Shown here: in pieces, positions 12,601 to 22,289 of the stretch | Layout: every line of letters starts with the position of its first letter | Numbering within the stretch: the first letter of the stretch is position 1 | DNA from: Siphonodentalium dalli | Taxonomy: Eukaryota; Mollusca; Scaphopoda; Gadilida; Siphonodentaliidae | Assembly: GCA_032622095.1 (NCBI GenBank) | Contig: CP136068.1 | Location: 111,925,546-111,989,545 of the forward strand | Direction: 5' to 3' | DNA length: 64,000 bases | Program-made: the position numbers and the translations under genes | The notes under the pieces: generated by a model | The model's input: the letters and a program-made list of their open reading frames with translations, nothing else | What the model was told of the DNA's origin: nothing | Databases searched by the model: none

Positions 12601-15600
12601 ATATCGCAAGCGGCGCTCTTATACGCGTTTCCACTTGCAATATTATTGCGAAATTGGGCGCGAAAATAGCTCGCTTAATAGACCACTTCTTTTGACAGGT
12701 ACTGTACTATATAGAGTTACCTATATCTGAATACTGCTTTTTATTTGATATTTTGTATAAGCGTTATGTATTGTAATGAGGAAGTTATATATTATACATG
12801 TACCTTGGTTTAGGAGTATTTTATGTAGCCATACTATACTACCACGACGTGTATAACCGTCAACTATGTTATGCCTTTAACATCAGATCATTAAAGACAT
12901 ATTATGTAATTATTCGGATGCGTGAAACTAATATGTTAGTATTCAGGCGCTATGCCAACTGGAGGAATATAGCATTCTAGTAACATCGCCGTAAATATTA
13001 ACTTCCCGAAATTTGAACGCTACTATCTGCGATAAGCTAACGAAAATGATCTCTCCACCGAGAGTCACTGTATTTAATTAATATAAAAGAATGACAGTTT
13101 TTGTTGTCCATTTGGATATAACATTTTGTTTAAATATTACTTTGAGCAAGATTATTCTCCATTTCTATTTGATCACCCTACCGGAGTGTTTCACATCACT
13201 TTAATGTGCACCATTATAGACATTGATGATGGACATCTTGTCGGCGACCTTGTATTGTGTGTGAATAAATCTGGTTCTAACATATACATTTCATCTTTAC
13301 CAACATGTACAGGGCTGCTATGAGACCATTGAGTCATATGTGTCACAGTTCAGCACTATATTCATTGCTGTGGGAGCTTGTCTATTGGTGTTTGAGGTGA
13401 GTGTATTTTCGGTTGAAAACTAAATAGCGTTAAAGTAACGGGCGGCCTTCGTTGTAGGTTATAATATAGAAATAACATTTATAATATCCTCAAGAATAGA
13501 CTAATAGTATATCATAATGATGATATGAATGCGGTATTATTCACAAAACACGCTTTGTGTCCGAGAAAATACAGGTCGAGTGTTGCTAAGTTCCTCGCAA
13601 AAAACGCAGTGAATTTTTTATAAGTCACGATATTGCGTCATTTCCTTATTTAGATTCGCGCGCATTATACGTCGGTTGTAAAACCTCTAATCTGGTGCGC
13701 CTACAACTTACAACTCATATTACTACTCATTGTAAATTCCTTATTTGGTATGTATTTCCATATATAGGTTAGGAGAAAATACTACAACGCAACGGAACAT
13801 TTTCATTGGACGATCCGGTAGGTCCAAGTGATTGTCTATAAATAAACGGTTCCGTAGCGTTTTTTATGTTTGTTTACAGAACAAAGCGTACAAACGTGAC
13901 AATAACATGCAACGTACGCGATACATATGATTGGTATTAAAAACAACAGATGTCTATTATATATTATTCTGTCTGTTGATTGCGGTTTTAGCGGATGTGA
14001 CTATTTTAATAGCTATACCCACGCGAATGCCGCTCGTATCTTTAACCCTTTGAGTGCCAGGGGCCGATCTTATCGGCCCTAAACCTACAAAATAAGTCTG
14101 TTAAAGAATATAAGAATAAATTATTAAAATTGTAAAAAAAATAATATGAATAACACTGCAGGGAGCCCCACACATACATGGAAGCATATAGAAGAGTGTC
14201 GTCTGCTCATGTTTGTCTGGGGCTCTGTATGGGTGAAATTATAAAATTGTTAAAGAATATATAAAAAATAATTATTAAAATTGTAAATAATTGTAAAAAA
14301 TAATACCAAATGGTACAAAACTGTTAGGCCAATGCATTCTCTTATATATGCGAGGCGACCTATGGTCTACTCGCATATATAAGAGAATGCATTGGCACAG
14401 GGTATATGGGTTGATACAAAAATCGACCTGGCACTCAAAGGGTTAATACGATGCAATTCAATATGTATACATATTATGGTCGTTATGTTCATTTCTGTGT
14501 GCATGGCGTTAGAAACGTTAGTTTATGCCTGACACAACACAGCTGGAGATGGTAGTCCAGTGCACAAATATCTTGAAATTGTTCTGAGAGTACACTGTTA
14601 AAGGCCAGGGCACATCAACTGGAATAAAACTAGAGAATAGTTTGTGTCCATCTAAATGAACAATTAATTGCACACAAGTTGACCCATCTGTAAAAAGATG
14701 CAGGAAAACATTGTAGATACAATAGTATAACACAAACAAGAAATTTATCTTAAAAATTTCACTGCAAAATTTCTTGTTTCCTGATTCACTGTAAACGTTT
14801 GCTCGGGACTAAATTTTCAAATAATTATCAAAGTTGCTATTCTTCCACTAAAATTATCACCCATTCGGCAAATACAAGTGATGATAAGATACGTGAATCC
14901 AAAGATATTTTTGCTTCTAAAAAAACACATATCTTTCAGCAAATAATTTCAAGTTGCCTATTCTCATGTTAAACATGTGGTTATGGTTATGTCACGTGAT
15001 GATTCTTTATTTTTTAAAGCTGGTGTCCTACATATATTCAATTGTTTTTTGTTCTTGTTGATAACAATGCAGCCTCGTACCGTAAATTACTTTGTAACCG
15101 ATATGTATAGTAACGCCACATGCTGGGTGCGGGTAGCAGACTAGTAGACCATGTCATGAATTTCTACTCTGTCTAACGCCCAAAAAGATAACATTTCCCC
15201 AGTATAAAACCTGGAAACCTGTTGCTGTTCTGACCCCTTCTGACAGGGAACTTTCTAGCATTGAACAATTAAGGCAGGGGATATATTTCTTTGTTTATAT
15301 TTGTTACTCGATAATCTACCTCAAAGTACATGATGGCCCCAGCTCGAAATTTCGTGCTTTGTATTGACCTTAGTGAGCAGATATAACAAAAAACATTGAA
15401 TTAAATACCCCGGATAAATTCCACGATTGTCGGTAGTGCAAAGCAAAATCGCCCACAAAATCCCTTAAATAATGTAATCCCATGGGACCTTCGCCTGATG
15501 GTGAATAAACAACTAAGCAACATGTATTAACAAAGAAATATATTCCCCGCGATATTTTTTCGACTTTATAAGGTTCCCTGTCAAAACCTCAAAAAGTTCC

Positions 15601-17158
15601 CGGGTTTTGAATTGGTAGAATATGATCTCTACGGGCGTTAGCCAGTGAGTAGAGATTCATAACATGATCTTACAGACTAGTAACATTGGTTTCAAGTTGT
15701 ACACACAGCGAAGGCATTACAAAAGGATACAAAACTGAAAAATAAGATGAATTGGGTATGTTTTGTAGAAGGAATTCTACATGACCTACACATGGAACAT
15801 GTGTGGACAAACCAATCAGCGCTGAGCAAAACAGAGTTGAGAAATATAAAATCGCTACTGATTAAGCAGTATGAGCACCACCTCTTTGAAAATCTGAATG
15901 CTTCTACTTCATCGCGCGCCATATTTTACAGAGACATAAAGCAGTCCATGAAAATGAGTAGCTATTTAGTTTATTTGCCATCTCATTTGTCTAATTACCT
16001 ATTAAAAATCAGAACATCTAATCATAAATTAGCAGTAGAAAAAAATAGATGGACAAAAGAAACCACAAATTCCGCAGACAATTTAATGTGTGTTTTATGT
16101 GAGAACAGTCCTTGCGACGAATATCACTTTATAATCCTATGCCAAATTTAAAGCTACAAGATTTACGCGAAATCCATATTCCTAAATATTACTGGGAGAA
16201 CCCTAACAGGAATAAATTTCATCGTTTGCTCTCAATTGAATATTTGAGCCTTCTTAAAAAAGTATGCATTTTTATAAAACTATCTTTAAAAAGGATACCA
16301 TGCACTTTAATGTAAATGGCATCATGGATTACAATATAATTGTGTGTGTATGTATTTTTATTGATATGACTTATATGTTATGTGTGCCTTGTGTATAGTA
16401 TGTATATATGTTATTGCATGTTCCAACTTAACTGTTGGCTTTGCTAATAAACAATCTGAACATTAAGGCACGTTATGTTTTAACTCGTTTCACTCGAACA
16501 AACATAAATGATTTATAGAATAACAACTACGAATTGTATAACGAAGTTTTAATCCAGAAATTCAGGTTAACGATTGGCTTCACATGAACTGTGCACATCA
16601 TATAATGTTATCATTAAATAATCACAAAAGACCTATACTATTATGTCATACTATAAACATGTACCATGCCCTGAAACGAACTTTTGCAGTCTATATTCTC
16701 GTATGTATTGATGATCAACTTTTTCAAAAGCCAATATATAATTGAATGATCTACGTTACTAAATGTGGGTGGGAGGGTGGGCCCCAACGTGCACATAAGA
16801 AGCTAAACGTAGAATGAGCGCTAAAATCTTGTTTACGTTCACGCACACTTTAGAACAATCGAGAAACTCGTGCTGAATCGAGTCAAATATCAATCAATGC
16901 TTATCACGCGTGAACTACTGTCGCCAGTCACCCAGATATGCCCCATCGATTTAACCCACGTCGATCTAATATTTTCCATTAACACCCTGCTCTCCAAATA
17001 ATTCTTCGTTGAACTTCAATAAAGTAATTTAATCAAAGTTCAGATTGTGAATTACGATGTGTTCTAATACATTTATAATTTATATTTATTTTCAGTTGTT
17101 ATGTGTAATATTCGCCTGCTCTTTGTGTCGGCATGATGACAAAGAGGGATTAATATAA
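6539..17158 (+). CDS. Tetraspanin gene, 3' five exons (5' part missing)
   Basis: Join of 6539-6613, 7036-7149, 8502-8663, 13313-13396 and 17096-17158, all phase 0 with AG/GT borders, giving 165 residues and a TAA stop at 17156-17158. Tetraspanins are four-pass membrane proteins that organise partner proteins into membrane microdomains. Visible here are TM3, a large extracellular loop with CCG, a second CC and two single cysteines (six in all, normally three disulfides), and TM4 ending FACSLCRHDDKEGLI. The tail DKEGLI fits the [DE]xxxL[LI] endosomal sorting pattern. TM1, the small loop and TM2 are not found in 1-6538, so they probably lie upstream of the window. The closest human paralogue cannot be set by eye; the loop layout is CD63/CD151-like. 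Introns C and D are 4.6 and 3.7 kb and full of transposons. Confidence 0.9.
7036..7149 (+). CDS. Tetraspanin exon B: start of large loop
   Basis: The acceptor ttttttcacag and donor GTAAGA bound 38 codons. They encode the helical A/B part of the large extracellular loop (LSNNLRTAMDEQMSSYKYD ... AYNFMFET), which leads into the CCG motif of the next exon. It is hydrophilic and has no cysteines, as expected here. Confidence 0.88.
7500..7690 (-). repeat. Inverted repeat arm (partner 13430-13625)
   Basis: About 190 bp matching the reverse complement of 13430-13625, including CACAAAGCGTGTTTTGTGAA and ACCTACAACGAAG. The two copies lie in different introns of the tetraspanin and bracket exons C and D. 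Confidence 0.75.
8502..8663 (+). CDS. Tetraspanin exon C: CCG motif and variable loop
   Basis: The acceptor tactacag and donor GTACGTA bound 54 codons. They begin IQCCGVSNYMD, the hallmark CCG motif, followed by FPTACC (equivalent of PxSCC) and YNNCSATGG. HNST and NCS are possible N-glycosylation sequons. A 0.95-kb foldback repeat begins 13 bp after the donor. Confidence 0.95.
8677..9624. repeat. Foldback element in tetraspanin intron
   Basis: Left arm 8677-9010 and right arm 9287-9624 are imperfect reverse complements. The outer ends pair as ACTTTGTTAACCCAATTTTC with its complement at 9602-9623; the inner ends pair as CAGTTGTTTACAAAT with its complement near 9288. The spacer is 9011-9286. 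There is no ORF. It is likely a long-TIR non-autonomous DNA element. Confidence 0.85.
9719..10152. mobile_element. TTAA-flanked MITE, shell type 1
   Basis: Bounded by TTAA at 9719-9722 and 10149-10152. Ends are CCCTTTTGGTGGCGGGAGCT and, inverted, a similar but diverged CCCTTTCATGACCGGAGCTT. The 4-bp TTAA and CCCTTT start fit piggyBac-like elements. Inside are two TATATAAGAGAATGCA half-palindromes (9775-9800 and 10078-10103, facing the same way) and 5-6 degenerate copies of an AT-rich unit containing TTTTTTCTTACATTCTTTAA. Confidence 0.75.
10480..10850. repeat. Palindromic satellite of GGTTTTGATCAAAACC
   Basis: The 16-bp perfect palindrome GGTTTTGATCAAAACC and half-site derivatives (ACCAATTTTGGTTTTGAT) repeat throughout. 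A larger block starting TGTCCCATATATGTAACCA occurs at about 10500 and again at about 10745, so the region is also a ~245-bp tandem duplication. No coding content. Confidence 0.85.
10851..11954. other. Intronic, nothing recognised
   Basis: AT-rich intron sequence. The only structure seen is a short array of ATTATCAGCAA-like units at 11785-11860. Confidence 0.5.
11955..12195 (+). repeat. Dispersed repeat R3, copy 1
   Basis: Contains AGAAGGATTTCTAATAATTG, GAGAAATGTTC and ACATTTCCTAAGG, with TACTCGTCAATG near the end. Other copies are at 19455-19655, 36690-36870 (inverted) and 58049-58340. The last is bounded by TTAA with CCCTTTCT ends, which suggests a small TTAA-type MITE family. Confidence 0.65.
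12199..12704. mobile_element. Tc1/mariner-like MITE with TA duplication
   Basis: Starts CAGTACCAGTCAGAAGAA and ends in the inverse CAGTACCTGTCAAAAGAA. It is flanked by TA at 12197-12198 and 12705-12706. CAGT ends with TA targets are typical of Tc1/mariner elements. The inside is odd: repeated GCGC/CGCG steps alternate with ATATTGCGATA-like palindromes (for example 12540-12610). No transposase ORF. Confidence 0.8.
12890..13175 (+). repeat. Dispersed repeat R6, copy 1
   Basis: Shares TTAAAGACATATTATGTA, CAGGCGCTATGCCAACTGGA and CGAGAGTCACTG with copies at 35272-35615 and 60999-61252. It lies just upstream of tetraspanin exon D and carries no ORF. Confidence 0.75.
13313..13396 (+). CDS. Tetraspanin exon D: last loop Cys and TM4 start
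   Basis: The acceptor acatgtacag and donor GTGAGTG bound 28 codons, GCYETIESYVSQFSTIFIAV then GACLLVFE. The opening GC is the conserved last loop cysteine. The rest forms the outer half of TM4. Confidence 0.92.
13430..14035 (+). repeat. Repeat arm and second dispersed repeat
   Basis: 13430-13625 is the reverse complement of 7500-7690. 13790-14035 (GTTTGTTTACAGAACAAAGC ... GCGGATGTGACT) resembles 44555-44795. It fills the start of the last tetraspanin intron. Confidence 0.55.
14042..14446. mobile_element. TTAA-flanked MITE, shell type 2
   Basis: TTAA at 14042-14045 and 14443-14446. Perfect inverted ends CCCTTTGAGTGCCAGG. The left end continues into a small GGCCGATCTTATCGGCC palindrome. Inside are a hairpin core (14160-14230, GAGCCCCACACA paired with TGTCTGGGGCTC) and one 67-bp palindrome at 14329-14395. 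The core and palindrome also occur at 19926-20328 under different terminal repeats. piggyBac-like by ends; no ORF. Confidence 0.87.
15147..15672. mobile_element. Long-TIR MITE with 10-bp duplication (Mutator-like)
   Basis: CAGACTAGTA occurs at 15137-15146 and 15673-15682. Between them are long inverted arms (about 130 bp) with ATGAATCTCTACTC-like outer parts, TGACAGGGAAC in the middle and ATATATTTCTTTGT at the inner end. Long TIRs plus a 9-10 bp duplication fit Mutator-like elements. A second copy is at 20571-21015 and a single arm at 34485-34640. No transposase ORF. Confidence 0.75.
15700..16465 (+). mobile_element. LINE C-terminal fragment with zinc knuckle
   Basis: The frame at 15747-16151 encodes the very C-terminal part of a LINE ORF2: LLKIRTSNHKLAVEKNRW followed by CVLCENSPCDEYHFIILC, a CxxC...H...C knuckle. 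A frameshift just after 16140 moves the remaining residues (KYYWENPNRNKFHRLL) to another frame, ending near 16315. The 3' UTR ends around GCTTTGCTAATAAACAATCT. It is a 5'-truncated, decayed copy inside the last tetraspanin intron. The same C-terminal type is seen at 23115-24290 and 42395-45780. Confidence 0.8.
16548..16760 (+). repeat. Dispersed repeat R5, copy 1
   Basis: CAGAAATTCAGGTTAACGAT, GAAACGAACTTTT and TTTTTCAAAAGCCAATAT are shared with 21028-21222 in the same orientation. Both copies lie downstream of a Mutator-like MITE. Confidence 0.75.
17096..17158 (+). CDS. Tetraspanin terminal exon: TM4 end and tail
   Basis: The acceptor is tatttattttcag after a T-rich tract. Twenty codons, LLCVIFACSLCRHDDKEGLI, end at TAA. 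FACSLCR is the usual cysteine-containing end of TM4 and may be palmitoylated. Continuity in phase with exon D (VFE to LLCVIFAC) supports the join. No clear AATAAA follows within about 300 bp. Confidence 0.9.
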   Translation: MLCVIFACSLCRHDDKEGLI

Positions 17159-17517
17159 ACAAGAGAGCACAAACAGGAGCAGCTAGTGGACACGTGACCC
17201 GAGCATGTATTTCATGACGTAGAGCGTGTAAATGTTCTACTGATAATTTTATATGCTGCAAGCCTGCGTCACGTGATGATTCGGATCATGTATCGTAGAC
17301 GTCGCATTTAACTGAACACACGAATATTCATTCAATAAGGGCTGTTCGAAAGCAGATACATGTACATACATTACATGGTCGTGCTATACTGGTAATATAA
17401 AGAAAAATGGCAACGTGTACACATTGTAGAGGCTTGTGGTAACATGTACGTACACATGGGTTCAGATGATTGCATCTCCCATTCAAATCTGGCTGAGTTA
17501 CTAATGGGAACATTCCA

Positions 17518-17757
17518 TTAACCCTTTACCCAACAGAAGGGCCCTGTGCCAATGCATTCTCTTATATATGCGAGTCGACCATATGTCGTCTCGCATATAT
17601 AAGAGAATGCATTGGCTTAACACATTAACAATTATAAAATTGTTTTTTTAGGCCAATGCATTCTCTTATATATGCGAGGCGACCTATGGTCGACTCGCAT
17701 ATATAAGAGAATGCATTGGCACAGGGCATAACTATAACCATCACAATGTGGTCAATG
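17518..17757. mobile_element. TTAA MITE shell type 3, 3'-truncated
   Basis: Starts TTAA then CCCTTTACCCAACA, followed by two full palindromes at 17549-17615 and 17653-17719 separated by a short AT spacer. It matches the intact copy at 46975-47373 until CACAATGTGGTCAATG near 17755. The right third and right terminal repeat are missing. Confidence 0.85.
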
Positions 17758-17759
17758 AC

Positions 17760-18760
17760 TTTCCAATTGACGTCTTCTCTGGCTGAGTCTGCAATAAATT
17801 TGGACTTACATTAGATGGGAAGAATATAATGACCAGACATATAATAGCGAGTACTAACATGATTGAACTGGTGACGTGAAATAATTCATTGATGGAACAA
17901 ATCAAAAAGAGCTGCAACACATTGGAATAGTTTTCCAGAGTCCAGACCCACACATATTTACAGTCCTGAATTATGAGAATTGTAAATAGCATATAACAGA
18001 ATGGCTGCGGACACATGTACCACAGTAGCGATGGCATAGTAGGTGTGACAATTTATTATGGTGGAGTTTGGTGACAATTGGTCCGTCCTAATTCTGTGCC
18101 ATAGCTATCCATGTGCCCGCTGATTTTCCGGACAATGAGTCGACTGGACCAATTAACCATTGCTTTTCACAAAGGTTGATCTCTACTCATTACGTTTTGC
18201 TAAATTGTATTCACGACGATATATATTATTGCACTATATATCGTCCAGAATTGTGTTTGACCGTGGCCTGGTGGTAATTCCTCATTGACTCACATATCAT
18301 TATTGTGGTACGTTTTTTTATATGATCTCAATGCATGCATGTTTATCTACTTATATTAATTTCATTAGTAAAGACAATCATGGTTGTTGAGATGGGTTAT
18401 TCATTAAGTTATCAAGTGGACTTGTGTGTTAGCATGCAAAATATAACACTGCGTGTTGAGTAAAGATCAACATCGACAAGGCATTCAGGTAGATACATCC
18501 TTGAGAGATCGACCGTCGCTGGTAGAGCTTGGTAGACTCATTGTGCGAATGTGCAGAGGGAGACATGGCTTGCTATGGCATATTAATTATGACAACAAAT
18601 TGTCACCAAACTACACCATAATAAATTGCCACACCTACTATGCCATCGTTAATATGGTGCGTGTGAATGGCGTACTAGTACACATTATTATTGCATATGG
18701 TATTGTTCACTGTCAGTGGCAAAAGTATAACAAGGTTTGAAGTGAAATAATCAAGTCACA
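17760..18760. repeat. Imperfect inverted repeat with hydrophobic ORF
   Basis: 18010-18160 pairs with 18520-18665: CGATGGCATAGTAGGTGTG on one strand and its complement on the other, extending through GCCATAG and CAATGAGTC blocks with about 370 bp between. The - strand frame 18037-17741 is strongly hydrophobic (CYMLFTILIIQD, IMLVLAIICLVIIFF). It could be an exon from a CAG at about 18003 to a GTAAGT donor at about 17816, encoding two membrane spans. I do not recognise the protein. Confidence 0.45.
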
Positions 18761-18994
18761 TTACTGAATTTGCCTTTTGCTTTTTGTTCGTGTTGTTTTT
18801 TGTTAAAACATCATTGTATGTTTATAGCAGTTGACTACACATATTTACATTATTACCTTCGTTTATGTTCATATCAGCATTACATCATTACTCATATGTC
18901 TTGCATTAGGTTCCTGTCAACCACAAGCACGAAGCTTTTTGGCAGGCGCCCATATATTATAATATTACTATTTCCAGTTAAATATCAAATAAAT

Positions 18995-19110
18995 TATATT
19001 GAATCTTGTATCGTGAATCTTGAATCTTGAATCTTAATCTTGAAAATTGAAACTTAATATTGAATCTTGGATATTGAATCTTGAAAATTGAATCTTAATC
19101 TTGAACATTG
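18995..19110 (+). repeat. Short tandem array, TTGAATCTTGAA units
   Basis: About eight imperfect 12-14 bp units of the type TTGAATCTTGAA. Confidence 0.8.
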
Positions 19111-19189
19111 GCACAGGAAACTTTGACTAATTTGGTGTTAAATCGGACCGGGCACCTTTAAAATTTGGATCGAATCTAGTAGTAAGTAT

Positions 19190-19455
19190 TTAAAGGTACT
19201 CAATCCGATCAGACGCTCCTAAATTACTATGACTAAATTACTTGATTCTAAAGTTATCCACCTTCGTCTGCATCTTCGTCCGTTTGATCATGTGCTTCTG
19301 GGCCACAAACAATAGAAATAACAAACTTTAAAAATCGATATCTGATCAGTCTGAACTTTGATAGGTGGGTTCCTCGACTCGAATCATATATTTTATAACC
19401 CCGAAGCCTAAGAAATAGTAATTTATGAGCGTCTGATCGAATTGAGTACCGTTAA
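19190..19455. mobile_element. MITE R11 with ~40-bp terminal inverted repeats
   Basis: Ends are TTTAAAGGTACTCAATCCGA at 19189 and a close inverse near 19450, continuing into GATCAGACGCTC. Two diverged relatives (TTAAAGATGCATAATCCG) are at 21860-22192 and 22721-23050. No ORF. Confidence 0.75.
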
Positions 19456-19655
19456 AAAGTGTACATCGGAATGATCTATTATTCAATTGGAGGGATGTTA
19501 ATGTGGTAAAAGAAGACGACCGATAAATTACAGTGCATATAGAGCCCCATTTATTGAGGGAAACGTTTAGGTAATAAGTTCAATAAAGTTTTATCTGAAC
19601 CTTTCTAATGAGATAACTACTCATCAATGATGCTTTAGCATAGAAATAGTTAATT
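19455..19655 (+). repeat. Dispersed repeat R3, copy 2
   Basis: Diverged copy of the repeat at 11955, recognisable by ATTCAATTGGAGGGATG, ATAAGTTCAATAAAG and CTACTCATCAATGATG. Confidence 0.55.
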
Positions 19656-19925
19656 ACAGGACATCAATTAAATTACTAGCGGGCGACACTTTCGGAATGA
19701 TGTGTACCCATTTCCATTTTAACAGGAATATGCATGGGCTGACATGGAAAATGTTAACGTTACCATTTTCTGAATGTGTGTTTAGCAATTCACACTGTGT
19801 TGGTACATGTAAGCGGAAAACCGTTGGTGGCAACCCATACACATTCATTACATGTATTTCATGTGTGATTGTTCTTAGTCATGCTGCACTCATACGTGTG
19901 AACAGGAGTTTCTGCCATGTTCATA

Positions 19926-20328
19926 TGTGACACGCCATATCAAATCCTGTGCCAATGCATTCTCTTATATATGCGAGTCGACCATAGGTCGCCTCGCATA
20001 TATCAGAGAATGCATTGGCCTAACAATTTTTTACAATTTTTTTAAATAAATGTTTCTGACAATTTTTAGGACATAAAATAAAAAACACCCATTACCCTGC
20101 AGGGACCCCCACACATATATAGAAGCATATAGAAGAGTGTCGTCTGCTCATGTTTGTCTGGGGCTCTGTATGGGTGAAATTATCAAATTGTTAAAGAATA
20201 CAAGAAAAAAAATATTAAAATTGTCAAAAATTGTTAGGCCTATGGTCGACTCGCATATATAAGAGAATGCATTGGCACAGGGTAAAAAAAATCCCGACTT
20301 ACGACTGGATTTGATATGGCGGGTCACA
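19926..20328. mobile_element. TA-flanked MITE carrying the same palindrome module
   Basis: Inverted ends TGTGACACGCCATATCAAAT and TGTGACCCGCCATATCAAAT (one difference), with TA at 19924-19925 and 20329-20330. Inside are a full palindrome (19952-20018), the hairpin core also found at 14160-14230, and a half palindrome ending near 20275. The inside is close to shell type 2, but the terminal repeats are unrelated. Confidence 0.85.
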
Positions 20329-20570
20329 TATGTGCTACAGTGTTTATAGCATGCGACATGCATAGCCATCGGAGCATATTGAGTCACGCTACTTCTTGTA
20401 GTAATCATCAAATAATCACCAGGTCTGGCAAAATTCCATTTATATATAAGAACTGTTTCGGCTATATTTGATTTATGTAATCTGCTACATAATAAGAAAC
20501 CACATCCGTGATTTTTGTTGTTTCATCAGCTTGGGAAATATCAGAGAAAGCTAGAGAAGCATGCACAGAG

Positions 20571-21015
20571 TTAGATCATGCCATGAATCTCTACTCCATG
20601 ACTGACGCCCGTAGAGATCATAATTATTCCACCAGTACAAAACCTTGGAACTTTTTGAACTTTTGACAGGGAACCTAAAAAGTCGAAAAAATAACGCAGG
20701 GAAAATATTTCTTAGTTATTATATGTTTCTTAATAACGTACTTCACTGCATTTTGACGATTTAAGTGAATTTGTGAGTTATTTTGCTTCGCGTCGCATGC
20801 AATTATATATATGGCATTTGTCCTGGGTAATTAATTTGATGTTTATTGCGATATCGGCTAGCAAAAGTAAGAGAAAAGCATGCAATTTTGAGGTGGGACA
20901 TTCACCTACAGTGAGGTACATTATTAACGACAAGATAACAACTAAGAAATATATTCCCAGCGTTATGTTTTCGACTTTATAAGGTTCCCTGTCAAAACTT
21001 CAAAACGATCCCAGG
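20571..21015. mobile_element. Mutator-like long-TIR MITE, copy 2
   Basis: Left arm GATCATGCCATGAATCTCTA ... TGACAGGGAAC; right arm TAAGGTTCCCTGTCAAAAC, cut off near CCAGGTTTTGGACTAG where repeat R5 begins. The outermost right end is missing, so no duplication can be read. Confidence 0.7.
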
Positions 21016-21027
21016 TTTTGGACTAGA

Positions 21028-21222
21028 AATTCAGGTTAACGATTTGCTTCACATAAACATAAACAACATCATATAAAACTTATATTGTTTTCATTAAATA
21101 GTCACAAAAGACCTGTCATACGATAAACATGTATCATGCAATGAAACGAACTTTTCAGTCTATATTCTCATACGTATTGATGATAAACTTTTTCAAAAGC
21201 CAATATAATCGAATAAATCGAA
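21028..21222 (+). repeat. Dispersed repeat R5, copy 2
   Basis: Same orientation and content as 16548-16760. Further right, 21265-21420 (AGGTTCATATTGAACCTAAA, GGCGCGGGCCACA) shares pieces with 60590-60770. Confidence 0.7.
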
Positions 21223-21859
21223 ACGTATATTCGCGCAATATGAGTAGTACAACGGATTCTTACACCCGACATATTTTTTATAGGTTCATATTGAACCTAA
21301 ATATTCACATAGGTCCATATTGGACATATTTGGTTATGAAATAAGCCCATAGTGAACGCATATACGTGTACATACATATATATGTATCCGTTGGCGCGGG
21401 CCACAACGAAAAAACTCATTGCCACGGTGAATAGGCTTGTGTGGAATTTATTGTTCTTTTAGTGCCATATGGGACTTATTTATAGTGTTGAAATACGTTC
21501 ATATTGACCATATTTCGACCTCTGTAGGTATATAACTTTGCCATTCAAAACGTATGGAATACGTTTATACATAATTATAACGCGTACCCACAGCGCATTT
21601 TAACAACTTTTGTCACAATGACCGTTAATATATATATTATAGCAAGGAACTTCCCAGACCTGATGGTGTTCACGGTTCGATACATCATTACATTTCTCAT
21701 ACGTCTTCATATGATCACAATCACATTTTTATGTTATAAAAATTACAATTACTTGATCTTGTTACAATTGTTGAAATGATATGATATTAAAAAAATTATA
21801 CACGTAGGTTGATTCCAATATTTACACAAGATCCTGGTCCGTATGTTTAACTCAAACTC

Positions 21860-22192
21860 ATGTTAAAGATGCATAATCCGAAATAACGCTTGAAAATTAC
21901 TACTTATTTGGCTTACAAAATTCGGGTGTAAAAGATATTTGATTGGAGTCGAGAAACCCACCATTTTGAAATCTATATATTTCACCACCGGAACCTTTTA
22001 GTGGCCTGGTAAAAAGTCGATGAAAAGACGGTCTCGGATAAAATTGCGGATGAAGATGGATAACTCTAAAATCTAGTGGATTTTGGGGGTCAGATATTTG
22101 ACAAACAGGTAAAATTTCGTTGAACAAAATGTTGATAAATAACAGGTTTCGGGCAATTTTATACTATAGTTGACTGTGGTAAGCATTATTCG
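21860..22192 (+). repeat. MITE R11 relative, left of SINE
   Basis: Shares GATGCATAATCCGA, GCGGATGAAGATGGATAACT and GGGCAATTTTATACTATAGT with 22721-23050. The two direct copies flank a SINE. Confidence 0.75.
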
Positions 22193-22289
22193 ATTCTGAT
22201 TAAAACAAATGTTGAACGAACCAGATTGAGTACCTGTAACCGATTAGTTAATTGATGTGTTTCATACCACAATCTCATGAACCATAGGA

